Of a stretch of DNA of 64,000 bases, positions 38,401 to 46,513 are shown in pieces. Under the pieces are notes generated by a model. The model did not search any database, was not told the origin of the DNA, and saw nothing but the letters and a program-made list of their open reading frames with translations. Each line of letters starts with the position of its first letter. Position 1 is the stretch's first letter. The stretch covers positions 4,299,259 through 4,363,258 of the forward strand of contig NC_049982.1 in NCBI RefSeq assembly GCF_000003815.2, written 5' to 3'. The DNA is from Branchiostoma floridae. Lineage: Eukaryota; Chordata; Leptocardii; Amphioxiformes; Branchiostomatidae. A program made the position numbers and the translations under genes.

Positions 38401-41400
38401 TATCATAGTTTTCTAGAACAAAAACACACAAAGAGCATGAAAAAATGAGTAATCAAAGGCACGTGCGAGTAGTGAAAAACACACACATAAAACCTGGAAA
38501 ACAGCAAATATGTATTCATATATCTTAACGCTACAAACAAAACAAAGACATAACCATTCAAACTATGTGATAGATAAGGCTGTTTGCAGAATACACAACC
38601 ACAGCATAACTCAGTATGGTGGTATGCACTGTATGTCTAATCTCCAAGCAGATCCTACGGTAGCATAAGATAGTATCAAAAGCTGGCAAAGGAGTGAAGC
38701 CGGCCTAGGAGTGTGTATGCTACCGGTGCCCAACTGACTCCCTCTGGCTGGCTATACTTCTTGGCCAGCTTTGGTACTATCTTATGGCACCGTAGGATCT
38801 GCTTGGAGACTATGGTATGACTATATCTTAGTATAAGAACATGATATCTGTTTGCAAGAGGTGTTTCTGGCTTTTGTCAGAGTCCCTGTTTCCCTTTCCA
38901 GCTCTGCTGGAGTCCGTAGGTACCCTGCTCGAGGACCCAGAGACAGATGCAGAAGAAGCTGCCGATGATGGTGACCCCAAGGCTGACCCCGCTGAAGACG
39001 AGAGTCTCTCTCCAGAGGAACGCCTGCAAAAGACTGGACAACAGAAACAGGAGGAGCAAGCTAAGGTAGAACGAGTCAATACACTCGGTTTTACTCAAGA
39101 ACATTCTATTTATATCATTTGAGATGCAAGTACCACACGTACATGACAGATAAGCATCCTGTTGTTATTGACGTGGCTTGTATTTGCTGACAAATATGTC
39201 CTCTAGTAGTTTTTCCCTTTGTTTTAAAGTTAGTTTTTTGTCTGCCCGGTGACGAGGAGAACTAAGGCTAACGTCACATTTCCAAATCGGGGCCCGGTCG
39301 GGCTGTTTGTGGAAACGGATAAAAATGTATAGTTACGTAAAAATATACGCAATCAATGCCCACGACTATTCTCTTTACGTCTTGTATAGTTTGGTGCCAA
39401 GTTTTATGTTATACTGCTGCTGTCCGGTCCACGGTTTGGAAATCCAACGTAGGCCTAAGTCGAATAAAAACCGGAAGTGGGTCCAGCGTCACTTACGATT
39501 ATGGGGATAACTATTTGAGGAACAAGAGTTGGCTATACTAGGTAATTACTGCCATGGCTGTATCAGGTATATCTAATCTCCTCACAGAGACGAAAGCTTG
39601 TCCAAGAAAGTCGCCGGGTCCTAGAGAAGATGGAAGATGCCATTGTCCAAACCCTGAAGCCTGGAGCGCCCGCCGTCACCCTGTCAAGAGGCGGGGTCAC
39701 GCTGAGCGCTCAGAAGGTTTCAGGCTCCGAATTCGGAAGCCAGGAGGTGCGGACAGGTGATGGAGGCTTCCAGCTTCCATCTCAAGCGGCGCTTTTCTCG
39801 GATTATACACCACACAGCGTCACTATTAAAGTAGGTTAAGTTCTTCCTTTAGCTATAGGCATAGATGATTATCTTCTCTTTATGGGATCAATATCAAGTC
39901 ACCTTAATATTTGCTGATAACGTAAGTCAACAGAGGAATTTCCAGAACTCATGTATAACAGTCAATTTAGTTCGCATAACCTCCTGTCATCGTTCTGGAT
40001 GTGTCACTGATGTGTTTTTTCTGTATATCTTTTGTGATGGTTGTGACAATCTTGTCTTTCAGCGTGTTTATCATGCAAATAAATATTAGTAACTGAAATT
40101 ACGATAATCATCAGTATCACCATAGTCCTGTGATCAAACCTCTAAAAGACGAGCTAAATGTTATGCATTTTTGACGTTGTAGTTGCTGTACTGCAGTTGT
40201 AGTTTGACAACAGGAGCTTATGGACTTAAAAGTAATCTCGTCTTGACTTTGTTTTCTCGTGAACCATCTGAGAATTGTTTGTCTTCACCTATTCCACATA
40301 TCAATTCACAGTTTTAGTTTAAAAGCTGATAAGTCCTGATATTCCTCCAATCACAGACGAAAGTTTAAGATGGCAGATGCTGCCTGATGGACCCTCTGGC
40401 CGTTTCCAAATCATATCCAGATACAGTAGAGGCCGCTTAATTGCACATCCAATTTGCAAGCGTATTTCGTGCAATTATCCGTATGGTGCAATAATGCGAA
40501 GTTATCCAGCTGAACTGCACCGGTTTAGGATTTGGGGATTCCGTGCAATTAACAGAAGTTTGCGGTAATCCGCTGTGCAATTAACTGACTTGTATTGTAC
40601 TTAAGTCTTCAGTAACTATTATTTGGCGTACTTACCTAAGACGTTGTTGTCTCTTTAAATAGCTGAAGCAGTTTGAAGAAAACCCGTTCACCTGGGGGAC
40701 CGGAGAACGCCAGGTCAGCTCCACAGTCATGGAACTTTCGCTCCAACAGAACAACATTAACGAAGCTCTGGCCTTCAACAACCTCACCGAGGACTTCGTC
40801 ATCACCATTCCCGGAAGTTCCAAAAACAAGATGGCGACAAAGAACATAACCTTCTATTCTCGCGGAAACAAAACCGCAGTGTATCATTTCTATAATCTCA
40901 CCGACATGGCAGAGGGATTCATGGTCACAATAATACCGTTAAACACGAGTGTGGTGTACGGCGTGTCGGGCAGGTACGACGACCGTCCTGACGACCAGAA
41001 CTACAGCGTGTCCATGGAGACGTACGTTCTTCCCGAGCAGTGTGCCTTGATGAAAACCCTGAGTGGCGATGAAGACGACGTGGACAAGACACAGGCAACG
41101 ATGTTCATCAAGGGGCAGAGGGACCCAGCGCAATACTACGTCAAAGTTCGAATTTTAGGTCAGCGTTCTTAAGCCATTTTGATGCTTGACCTATGCCACT
41201 ATTATAATAGGTAACGCGAGCTTTGCAAGCGTGGTAATTTATAGGCCTTTTGTCGTAAATGAAAAGAGAATATAAAAACTTCTATCAATATTTGTAAAAC
41301 TATCAAAAAAGACATCGCACAAGTTAGTTTTGTGATCCATACTTAAACAATAGTTTATTTCTACATTCTGATCTTTTATTGTGTAACTGCATGATGCTGT

Positions 41401-43214
41401 TTACGTTAATTTCAACACTTCATACTTTTACCATTTAGCCCTACGTCACACTTCCAAACCGCGGCCCGGCCGGGCAGCTTTCGTGAACCTTAAGCTTCCG
41501 GCAGGACCCGTTTTTCCAAATGAGACCTAAGCCTTACTGGTACCATTCCCGTTTGTTTCAGGTCCGGCGACCGAGTGCGGCGATGAGGAAGAGACTGACT
41601 TGTGGGATTCAGAGGAAGGTGGCTTTTTCGCCTACGAGATCCAGTGGGCCCGTTTGCGCTGTGTTTATTGGAACGAGACTCAGGAAACCTGGCTGACTGA
41701 TGGCTGCGCGGTATTTTATTTTATTCACATTTCCTTAAGGCGTATTAGACAAAAAGCACATCTGATTACATTGGCATTCTGCTCGAGGTAAACATATAAT
41801 AACAAATAACAGTCAAAATAAACAAAGGACAGGGTTGGACAAGTCCACTAGCCTTATTGTCCAGGGCAAGTGAAAGTGCTGATCGGGCAAGTGCATGACC
41901 TGATTTTATATTGAGTGAGATTTTGATATACTTGTTACTTTTTACAGTCATGACATCAAGCAATGGTCAACATTGAAAAATAGAGGCATAATTCCATTGA
42001 TGGAAGTGAAAATACATCTTAAAGTGACATCTGAATTTTGGGCAAATGAAAAATTGGTTCGGGCAAGTAAATTGCACCGGTCGTCATACAAATAAACGAT
42101 AACTGGAAATAAATCTAGCAAAATGTGATTACGACATGTCTGTCACCGCTGTTCACAGATCAGCAACAAATCCACCATCAACAGCACCATCTGCCACTGC
42201 AACCATCTCACCGCGTTCGGAAGTGACGTCATCACGCCGCCCAGCAAGGCCAACTTCGGGGAGCTGAAGTTCAGCGATGTGGGGGACAGCGGCGCAGTCG
42301 TGACGGCTGTCTGCGTGGAGTTCTGGATCTTCGTGCTCACAATGGTCGCCATCAAAGAGATGGCGCGATGGAAGAAGAAGGTAGGTTAACGTCGATGGTT
42401 AGACATTCGCGGGTAGCAAGGTGATTTCCTTCTTCTTTTTACTTCTTCTTTTTTTTTACGTTAAAGAATTGAATTTTGAGGCCACAACTGCTCTACAGCG
42501 TTGGAGTGAGATTTACATTTGAGTGACTTTTGCATACAGAGTTTGTGTATTGACATGTTCAAGTTTTTCTAGTTAGCTGTACTTGTATTGTTCTGCCAGA
42601 TCATTTTAGTGACGCTGAAGAAGAGTGATGGATGTCACTCGAAACGTCCAGAAGTAAATTCCCGTTTTTTATCCAGTTGTAGGGATTGAATTGAATTTGA
42701 ATATTTAGCGTGAGGTACGTTAACCATTGATACATGCAAAGATAATAATAGTGGTCATTCAATTGATACTTCTTGAGTATTTAGTGATCTCTGGTGATTT
42801 TTTTTTAAATTCTCGGCCCCGCTGAAGAAACATGATTCGTATATAGTAGAGTAGATTCATCCCTCAAGCTAGCGACATCTTGTACACTGCAGTCGTCCCC
42901 CAGAAAGACATTTGGAGCCGCATAGTTCAAGTTTTGAACTTTTATTCAGCCTGTCGGCCAAGCTAGTTTCACTGTGTACAGCTTCTTCGGTGGCTCGAGG
43001 CTAAATGACACAAGTACAAGGAAGTTTGCGCTTACCTTGTTGAGCATTCGTGCTTGTTTATGAAAACTTCTGTTTGATTACTCAGCTAAATGAGCTGGAC
43101 GACCTGCAGCACGGTGACCCGGCCCACCTCTACATCCGGGCAGGTGCCGCTGAGAACGCTGGAAAGGAGTCCAGCATTGCCTTCAAGCTGTTCGGGGATG
43201 CAACGACCACTTAG
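26347..43214 (+). CDS. Truncated polycystin-1-like lectin receptor, 23 exons
   Basis: Full model: 26347-26413, 27517-27906, 28041-28427, 28561-28944, 29533-29919, 30255-30632, 30923-31039, 31352-31474, 31835-31936, 33163-33438, 33998-34200, 34550-34613, 35130-35264, 35754-35903, 36195-36250, 36965-37024, 37807-37897, 38902-39065, 39588-39830, 40663-41158, 41562-41710, 42159-42380, 43086-43214. All junctions are GT-AG and all phases agree, giving 1,590 residues. Order: signal peptide, five CTLDs, two EGF and one EGF-like, two FN3, Thr/Ser/acidic stalk, GAIN/REJ-like region, GPS, one span, broken PLAT. Polycystin-1 relatives normally continue through PLAT and ten more spans; here a stop ends the frame 51 residues after the span. 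I expect a cell-surface or ciliary lectin receptor. Introns 34201-34549, 35265-35753 and 36251-36964 hold nothing I recognise. AATAAA occurs at 43794 and 44931. Confidence 0.85.
26780..26899. repeat. Palindromic element in intron 1
   Basis: TTTGCGCAAATTGATATCTT is mirrored by AGATATCAATTTGCGCAAA with imperfect inner arms; 120 bp in all, AT-rich, a MITE-like hairpin. Confidence 0.7.
27117..27368. mobile_element. MITE family A, copy 2 (intron 1)
   Basis: GATTATATGGATCGATGACATC on the left and GATGTCATCCATAAAATC plus GACATGGC on the right are the inverted ends of the family seen at 8.4 and 32.2 kb. This copy is shorter, with internal loss. Confidence 0.75.
27517..27906 (+). CDS. Polycystin-like exon 2: C-type lectin domain 1
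   Basis: Residues 23-152. The domain shows the WIGL motif, six cysteines in CTLD spacing and ends FICQLQPG. At the calcium/sugar site it has QPN (not EPN) and WHD in place of WND, so calcium-dependent sugar binding is plausible but specificity is unclear. Intron after it is 134 bp and closely resembles the next intron, showing tandem duplication of exon plus intron. Confidence 0.9.
28041..28427 (+). CDS. Polycystin-like exon 3: C-type lectin domain 2
   Basis: Residues 153-281. This domain carries EPN, the motif of mannose-type CTLDs, but its WND position reads WYA, so one calcium ligand set is probably impaired. It contains WIGM where other copies have WIGL. It shares a long near-identical stretch ([17 protein letters not shown]) with its neighbours. 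Confidence 0.9.
28561..28944 (+). CDS. Polycystin-like exon 4: C-type lectin domain 3
   Basis: Residues 282-409. QPN at the sugar site and WED in place of WND; WVGL replaces WIGL. The intron before it (133 bp) is a close copy of the preceding intron. Confidence 0.9.
29040..29140 (+). pseudogene. Relic CTLD exon between domains 3 and 4
   Basis: ACAATTCATCTGTCATTTACA matches the exon end that encodes RRFICQLQ in intact copies, with frame breaks. The upstream GTATCCAGGTCAACAGTGGG matches the block before QPN. There is no usable exon. Confidence 0.55.
29150..29440. repeat. Dispersed repeat in intron, ACCTTCGCCAAG end
   Basis: CTACCTTCGCCAAGAAAGTTA, then AGCTGAGGCCC, GGGCCTCCTAGCGGC and ACTGCAGCGGAACTTG. 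These blocks recur in reverse order and complement inside 48.95-49.85 kb. Confidence 0.55.
29533..29919 (+). CDS. Polycystin-like exon 5: C-type lectin domain 4
   Basis: Residues 410-538. QPN and WHD at the binding loop, almost identical to domain 1 in its second half ([15 protein letters not shown]), while the first half differs ([20 protein letters not shown]). The patchwork suggests gene conversion between cassettes. Confidence 0.9.
30060..30165 (+). pseudogene. Relic CTLD exon between domains 4 and 5
   Basis: From 30089 one frame reads [13 protein letters not shown], then a stop, then NAGKWHA. This aligns with the EPN...DC...GHWHDS segment of the intact domains. The preceding half is lost and the stop makes it non-functional. 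Confidence 0.6.
30255..30632 (+). CDS. Polycystin-like exon 6: C-type lectin domain 5
   Basis: Residues 539-664, the most diverged copy. WLGL is present; the sugar site reads DPS and the WND position reads WAN, so calcium-dependent sugar binding is doubtful. It ends FVCQIDQG. Confidence 0.88.
30923..31039 (+). CDS. Polycystin-like exon 7: calcium-type EGF domain 1
   Basis: Residues 665-703: [16 protein letters not shown], then YSCSCLQGF and SCKG. Six cysteines in EGF spacing. A single EGF exon with phase-1 borders. Confidence 0.9.
31226..31262 (+). pseudogene. Truncated EGF exon copy
   Basis: After a TTGTGTAG acceptor the sequence reads [12 protein letters not shown] and then a stop. It and its flanks are repeated at 31314-31390, where the complete EGF exon lies. 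It is a partial tandem duplicate of the following exon. Confidence 0.75.
31352..31474 (+). CDS. Polycystin-like exon 8: calcium-type EGF domain 2
   Basis: Residues 704-744: [18 protein letters not shown], then YSCSCRQGF and YTCEG. The DIDEC start is the calcium-binding type. Confidence 0.9.
31835..31936 (+). CDS. Polycystin-like exon 9: EGF-like cysteine-rich module
   Basis: Residues 745-778: [18 protein letters not shown], then [11 protein letters not shown]. The spacing is that of MEGF/scavenger-type EGF repeats. Confidence 0.8.
32051..32187. repeat. Palindromic element in intron 9
   Basis: AATGATAGAAATTGGACAAA with TATAG is mirrored by CTATATTTGTCCAATTCCTA. A second inner palindrome (GTTAGCTG / CAGCTAAC) completes a hairpin of about 137 bp. 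Confidence 0.7.
32248..33112. mobile_element. MITE family A, copy 3, interrupted
   Basis: AAGGCCATGTTGATTTGATT at the left and ATATAATCAAATCAACATGG at the right are inverted ends. Internal blocks (AGTGGCCAGGAAGGTT, GGTATACC, TGTGGTCGAAAACTT) align with copy 1 at 8.4 kb. The middle, about 32.46-32.86 kb, has no counterpart in copy 1 and is probably a later insertion. The right end lies only 50 bp upstream of the FN3 exon. Confidence 0.8.
33163..33438 (+). CDS. Polycystin-like exon 10: fibronectin type III domain 1
   Basis: Residues 779-870. [19 protein letters not shown], then a GYHVVVS strand, [13 protein letters not shown] and a closing TG are the FN3 hallmarks. One whole domain in one phase-1 exon. 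Confidence 0.9.
33540..33850. repeat. Dispersed GGGAGTTTGCCG repeat in intron 10
   Basis: GATTTTCAGCGTTGGCTGGG, AAAGGGAGTTTGCCG and several GTTTGCCG variants match the palindromic element at 53.77-53.95 kb. Confidence 0.55.
33998..34613 (+). CDS. Polycystin-like exons 11-12: fibronectin type III domain 2
   Basis: Exons 33998-34200 and 34550-34613, residues 871-959, joined at a phase-0 intron. [34 protein letters not shown] and then [20 protein letters not shown] form one FN3 domain split inside strand F. The 349-bp intron between them holds nothing I recognise. Confidence 0.88.
34670..34830 (-). repeat. SINE fragment (family M), reverse orientation
   Basis: AACATCATGATTGAGACCAG and AGTGAGGACTAACTGACC are the complement of the 3' part of the SINE at 63.2-63.4 kb. 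Confidence 0.65.
35021..35104. repeat. (ATTC)21 microsatellite next to a splice acceptor
   Basis: Perfect tetranucleotide run of 84 bp that ends 25 bp before the first base of exon 13 (35130). It therefore occupies the region where the branch point and pyrimidine tract normally lie. Confidence 0.97.
35130..35264 (+). CDS. Polycystin-like exon 13: Thr/Ser-rich stalk
   Basis: Residues 960-1004, rich in Ala, Pro, Thr and Ser ([12 protein letters not shown], then [15 protein letters not shown]). Probably an O-glycosylated, extended stalk. Confidence 0.8.
35754..35903 (+). CDS. Polycystin-like exon 14: acidic Ser/Gly/Tyr stalk
   Basis: Residues 1005-1054. Contains a repeated [23 protein letters not shown] pattern, strongly acidic. 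No known domain. Confidence 0.78.
36195..37024 (+). CDS. Polycystin-like exons 15-16: short linker exons
   Basis: Exons 36195-36250 (ends phase 0 at CAG before GTTTTC) and 36965-37024 (phase 0 to 0; [20 protein letters not shown]). An alternative donor GTGACG at 36225 would end exon 15 in phase 1, but then exon 16 would meet a stop, so I chose the longer form. These two exons are the least certain part of the model. Confidence 0.6.
37626..37790. repeat. Minisatellite, 20-bp unit, eight copies, at a splice acceptor
   Basis: GTTGATGAAGTCTCGCGAAA is repeated about eight times with C/T changes at one CpG, and ends 16 bp before exon 17. Confidence 0.93.
37807..39065 (+). CDS. Polycystin-like exons 17-18: helical start of the GAIN/REJ-like region
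   Basis: Exons 37807-37897 and 38902-39065, residues 1094-1178, phase 1 between them. They contain repeated [13 protein letters not shown] and [12 protein letters not shown] helices, as at the start of polycystin-1-type GAIN regions, followed by an acidic linker and [17 protein letters not shown]. Confidence 0.8.
38060..38225 (-). repeat. SINE fragment (family M), reverse orientation
   Basis: The complement carries CCCTCGGATAGGACGT, GGAGAGCCACACCC, CACGTAAAAAACCCGCC and GGATCAAACCATTCCGG, in the same order as the SINE at 63.08-63.21 kb. Confidence 0.75.
38641..38809. mobile_element. Inverted-repeat element (family H), 169 bp
   Basis: TCTCCAAGCAGATCCTACGG is mirrored by CCGTAGGATCTGCTTGGAGA; arms continue through CATAAGATAGTA and AGCTGGC. 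The ends share CTCCAAGCAG with the family D element at 16.2 kb. Confidence 0.85.
39262..39461. mobile_element. MITE family B, copy 3 (intron 18)
   Basis: CTAAGGCTAACGTCACATTTCC with GGGGCCCGGTCGGGC at the left and CGGTTTGGAAATCCAACG with GGCCTAAG at the right are diverged family B ends. Confidence 0.7.
39588..39830 (+). CDS. Polycystin-like exon 19: GAIN region
   Basis: Residues 1179-1259, phase 0 both sides. The helix [18 protein letters not shown] leads into strands [17 protein letters not shown] and [10 protein letters not shown], the pattern seen in polycystin-1 proteins before the GPS. Confidence 0.82.
39831..40662. other. Intron 19 with a possible pogo/Tigger-like MITE remnant
   Basis: ACAGTAGAGGCCGCTTAATT at about 40422 resembles pogo/Tigger-type termini (CAGT... 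CGCTTA). The other end near 40580 (CCGCTGTGCAATTAACTG) is only a weak inverse. The rest of the intron shows nothing. Confidence 0.35.
40663..41158 (+). CDS. Polycystin-like exon 20: GAIN core
   Basis: Residues 1260-1425 (end shared with the next exon). [19 protein letters not shown], then [14 protein letters not shown] and later [19 protein letters not shown] match the polycystin-1/PKD1L strands around NLTEPIVIxIP. Several N-glycosylation sequons. The longest exon of the gene. Confidence 0.88.
41441..41536. mobile_element. MITE family B, copy 4, internally deleted
   Basis: TAGCCCTACGTCACACTTCC with GCGGCCCGGCCGGGC on the left and CCAAATGAGACCTAAGCC on the right; only about 95 bp remain. The right end is 26 bp before exon 21. 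Confidence 0.7.
41562..42380 (+). CDS. Polycystin-like exons 21-22: GPS and transmembrane span
   Basis: Exons 41562-41710 and 42159-42380, residues up to 1548. The GPS reads [17 protein letters not shown], then [15 protein letters not shown]; the expected self-cleavage point is between Leu and Thr of CNHLT. About 30 residues on is a single span, [19 protein letters not shown], followed by the positive stop-transfer run ARWKKK. This corresponds to the first span of polycystin-1. Cys, Trp and HLT residues needed for GPS folding and cleavage are all present. Confidence 0.92.
41835..42085. repeat. Dispersed GGACAAGT / GGGCAAGT repeat (copy 1)
   Basis: GGTTGGACAAGTCCACTAGCC, TTGTCCAGGGCAAGTGAAA and GGGCAAGTAAATTGC are repeated in part at 56.2-56.3 kb. 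Confidence 0.5.
42555..42706. repeat. Half copy of element family E (intron 22)
   Basis: GTGACGCTGAAGAAGAGTGA, TGGATGTCACTCGAAACG and TTTTTTATCCAGTTGTAG match the right arm of the 22.7-23.7 kb element. Confidence 0.75.
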
Positions 43215-43239
43215 AGTGGCCCACGTGCAAAAGAAGAAG
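43086..43239 (+). CDS. Polycystin-like exon 23: broken start of PLAT, stop at 43212
   Basis: In frame the exon encodes [20 protein letters not shown] and [10 protein letters not shown] and stops at TAG 43212-43214 (CDS end 43214). This is the first strand pair of the PLAT domain that follows span 1 in polycystin-1. From the stop to the donor at 43240 the next frame reads [12 protein letters not shown], the normal continuation of PLAT, so one small frame shift has ended the protein. The original exon borders survive. Confidence 0.8.
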
Positions 43240-43339
43240 GTCGGTACTTAAATTGTCATCTCTGGATGATTGCTTGACGATGTCATGTTAAATGTTCACT
43301 CTAGATCTGAAGTACACCAAAGAAACCCTAAAATAGTCT

Positions 43340-43545
43340 CTATCAGGCTGACCTGCCTGGTGAGATAGTAATAGGGGACTTACTTTTACAAAGTTAGGAA
43401 TAAAAGCCTAATAGGAATCAATTGGCCTGGGAGTGAACTGACCAGCCGGATAGCTGGATAGACTGCAAAAGAATGGCTGAAATATTAAGACCTATATTTG
43501 TCCCTACTTGGCCAATTTCTTCATCCAGCTGACACGGCTGCTTGG
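43340..43545. repeat. Dispersed repeat with GTTAGGAATAAAAG and GCTGGATAGACTG
   Basis: AAGTTAGGAATAAAAGCC, TTGGCCTGGGAGTGAACTGA and AGCTGGATAGACTG recur at about 62.66-62.72 kb and 63.77-63.86 kb. Confidence 0.6.
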
Positions 43546-44102
43546 AGACTATCCTATAACACGCCGTATCTCTCCTTTTTTGCCTTGCCGCGCCAGCAGC
43601 AAGGCCTTATGCCAGCTTTCTTCCATGGATCCATGGACCAATGGACGGACCTTTTAACCCAGCCCTTCCAAAGGCCCGTTTTTAATGGGTTTTCTTTCCT
43701 TGCCGAGTTTCATAGCTTAGTTAGACAATGGTACATTCCAGGCGAGTATCAAAACTCTCTTCTAGACGCATGTTACTGTATGTGGTCCAGCGTAATAAAT
43801 CTACGCTTTAACTCACCATGTTTATATAAAGATATATCACAAATTGCATCAGAAGGAACTTATTTTGTAATGAAAAATAATGCATATTCATTGTGGGTCA
43901 AAAAGTTTTACAAAACCTGTTTAATGTGCCAATAATTCATCTGACATAAATTATGATAATGAGGTAAATTTCCAATATCCCCTAGTACACTCGGGGATTT
44001 TTGCTGCATTTCCTACTGAAGTTGCTAGGTGTCGCTCTCAGCAGTTCAGTCATAAAATACGCGGCAAGGCACAGCTTTTCTTAAAAGATTTCTTGTTTGT
44101 AG

Positions 44103-44157
44103 ATTTTCACACGAGGCAGTCAAGTGACGCTGAAGTTCAGCACATCAGAACAGCTGG
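44103..44157 (+). pseudogene. Relic second PLAT exon of the polycystin-like gene
   Basis: After a TTTGTAG acceptor the frame reads IFTRGSQVTLKFSTSEQLG and reaches a GTGATG donor. It continues [12 protein letters not shown] of the previous exon, as PLAT domains do (KxxFxRGSxxxFxLxTxxxLG). It can only be read if the frame shift in exon 23 is bypassed. I find no further PLAT or membrane exons before 46.5 kb. Confidence 0.72.
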
Positions 44158-44404
44158 GTGATGAGGCGAGCTGCTGCCGATTATGCATGACAACCGTGTT
44201 TGTAAACTTTTGTCGATATTTGCTTAAACTTTTCTCTAAGCAAATTTTGTTTTATAACTACTTGAATGTCCTGAAGTCGCGCGCTCGGCTAGAAAGATTA
44301 TGCAGGACCTGATGCGTGGATGCGTGATCTTGCATGTATACGTATCACCTGCAGTTTTGAACCTATGGCCAGAAGATATGATGTTACAGTTAGGTCACTG
44401 CAGG

Positions 44405-44950
44405 TTTGCTTCTTTGCGTCCGTTACATGACACCATGCTATTGTTTGAATGAAGATAGGTAAATAATGGAAATGGATCTTGGTTAGCATTTGGAAGGTTG
44501 AAATGGTGACTGTCTAATGGCGAAGCCTGTCGTTTTTTGTTTATAGAAAAAGTGTACGTGTGCATGTGTGTGTGTGGAGAGGGGGTAATGTTTGCTATTG
44601 TTATCATGCGTATGAAGTTACTCAACAATATTTGTGTGTGCATTCAATGACAGTTTACATATCACCATACTGTTGTTCGAGTGAAGGTAAATAGTGGAAT
44701 GGATCTTGGTTAGCAATTGTTGTGTAAGGTTGAAACTGCGAATGTCTTATGACGTCTTTTTTGTTTATAGAAAACGTGTACGTGTGTGTGTGGGGGGGGG
44801 GGCGTAGGGTAATGTATATTACTGCTATCATATGATATGTGGCGAGGATGAGTGAGTGAGTAATAAGTTACTCAAATCTATTTCTGCGTGTGCACTCATT
44901 GACTGTTAAATATTGCCATACTGCTGTTTGAATAAAAAAGTCAATAAAAA
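44405..44950. repeat. Tandem repeat, about 230-250 bp unit, 2.3 copies
   Basis: CACCATGCTATTGTTTGAAT (44431), CACCATACTGTTGTTCGAGT (about 44662) and GCCATACTGCTGTTTGAAT start successive units. Each full unit includes AATGGATCTTGGTTAGCA and TTGTTTATAGAAAA. Confidence 0.75.
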
Positions 44951-45292
44951 CTGCATGTATAATAATATGGTAGTCAAAGTGTTTTATAAAGAGGAACATT
45001 TAGTTTGACGTCTGAAGGTTATTGAGATGATACTCTACACTCTAGTTTGATTAAAGATAACTGTTGCTATGTCCGTGCAGAGGCGCCACCTATCGAGAGA
45101 GTTTAGAAGTGTATTTATGATGGCCACAGGATCAACTGTGAGAACGTACACATCAACCTAGCTAATACACCCTATCCGGTGAACAAATAATTGAAACCTT
45201 CAAAACTTTTAATAGATGTTTCATCTAAAACTATAGCTGTTTACTAAAGAGTCATTTTGAAAATACACAAATACACATAGCCACACACAATG

Positions 45293-45420
45293 TACACACA
45301 CACACACACACACACACTCATGTACACACACATGCATACACACACACACACTCATGCATACACACACAAACAGATACACACACACATAAACACACATACA
45401 CAAACACATCAGAATTAGTA
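45293..45420. repeat. Degenerate CA microsatellite
   Basis: About 128 bp dominated by CACACA interrupted by TCATG, AAACAG and similar. A cysteine/valine-rich frame on the minus strand is only its translation. Confidence 0.95.
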
Positions 45421-46355
45421 CACAAACACACCACACAAACTTTGTCTTCAGTTCACCTGATAATTTCATCTTCCTCTTCGAGCACAAATGTTACAGTGAG
45501 TTTGTCCAGTTGGTACTACATTACTGAACACCGGCTTTATTCAATTTTTCTTCTACCTTGTTACAGTTTGAAGAGTAATAACACCCCATGGCATAATACA
45601 TGTACAGTCATAATTAACGCTCAACATATTGGCAACAGAAATGCACATGTACAATGACTGACAATGCTTGCGCTATCAGCCCTTCTACCTTCAGGCTGTA
45701 GCATAAATTTTGTAACTCTTGTTACATTAGTAAAGAAAACTTAATGCTCATAAAACAAACCGGACAAAATGAAACAAAATGAGCAGCGCATTGTCAAGTT
45801 ACATTGACATTATCTGTGGCAGAAATTAGGACACTAATTGCTTCTAGTACATGTAACATCAATCAGTTTACTCTCTGCTATGATATAAAATTAACTTTTC
45901 TTGTACAACTGGATAGAACTGTTTCAATGACTCATAACCTGAATCCGTCTTTCATCACTTTGAAGTTGATCTGGAACACTTCCAACTTTCAGTGAAACAC
46001 ACAGATTAGACATGAAAAATATTTCGTCATCGTCAACTTTTACTGAATAGTTGCAGTCTACAATCCTCCCACTTTAGTCTTCAAAACCTTTTCTGCGGGG
46101 TTTGACAATAACATGTATAGCTTTCATACTTGCCCATTGTATACCTCTGATTCATGCAATTTGTGCAATATAATGTAAGGCTTGACACCAATGCTTTTCT
46201 AGGCCACATAAATCTTGCTTCTTCAAAAAACAGAATGGCGTCAAAAATGATTTTTGCAGCAACAACAACAAAAAAGATGCACAAAACATATTATAATAGC
46301 CTAAATTTGAAACTTGACTCAGTCCACTGCATTAAGTCGTGACACTGGTAGCAGC
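45421..46355. other. Spacer between the polycystin-like gene and ETFRF1
   Basis: No exon recognised on either strand. An inverted AATAAA (TTTATT at 46356-46361) just beyond marks the likely end of ETFRF1. Confidence 0.45.
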
Positions 46356-46361
46356 TTTATT
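46356..46361 (-). terminator. Poly(A) signal of ETFRF1
   Basis: AATAAA on the minus strand about 150 bp after the ETFRF1 stop codon. Confidence 0.5.
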
Positions 46362-46513
46362 TCATTATCAACAATTTCTAAATTCGTTCACCGCTTTGGA
46401 TCCATGAAATACAAATCTCCTAAGGAAGACTATACAATCATGTAAATGATTTTGAACAACGTTGAATATTTTCATGGCTACAAACAACTATTCTGTCTAG
46501 TATTACACATCAT

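Noticed and set aside
45075-45180. Possible further receptor exon after GTCCGTGCAG
   Set aside because: Its translation (RRHLSREFRSVF and a soon-following stop) shows no PLAT or polycystin channel similarity.
45221-45487. Minus-strand Cys/Val-rich frame
   Set aside because: Translation of the degenerate CA repeat.
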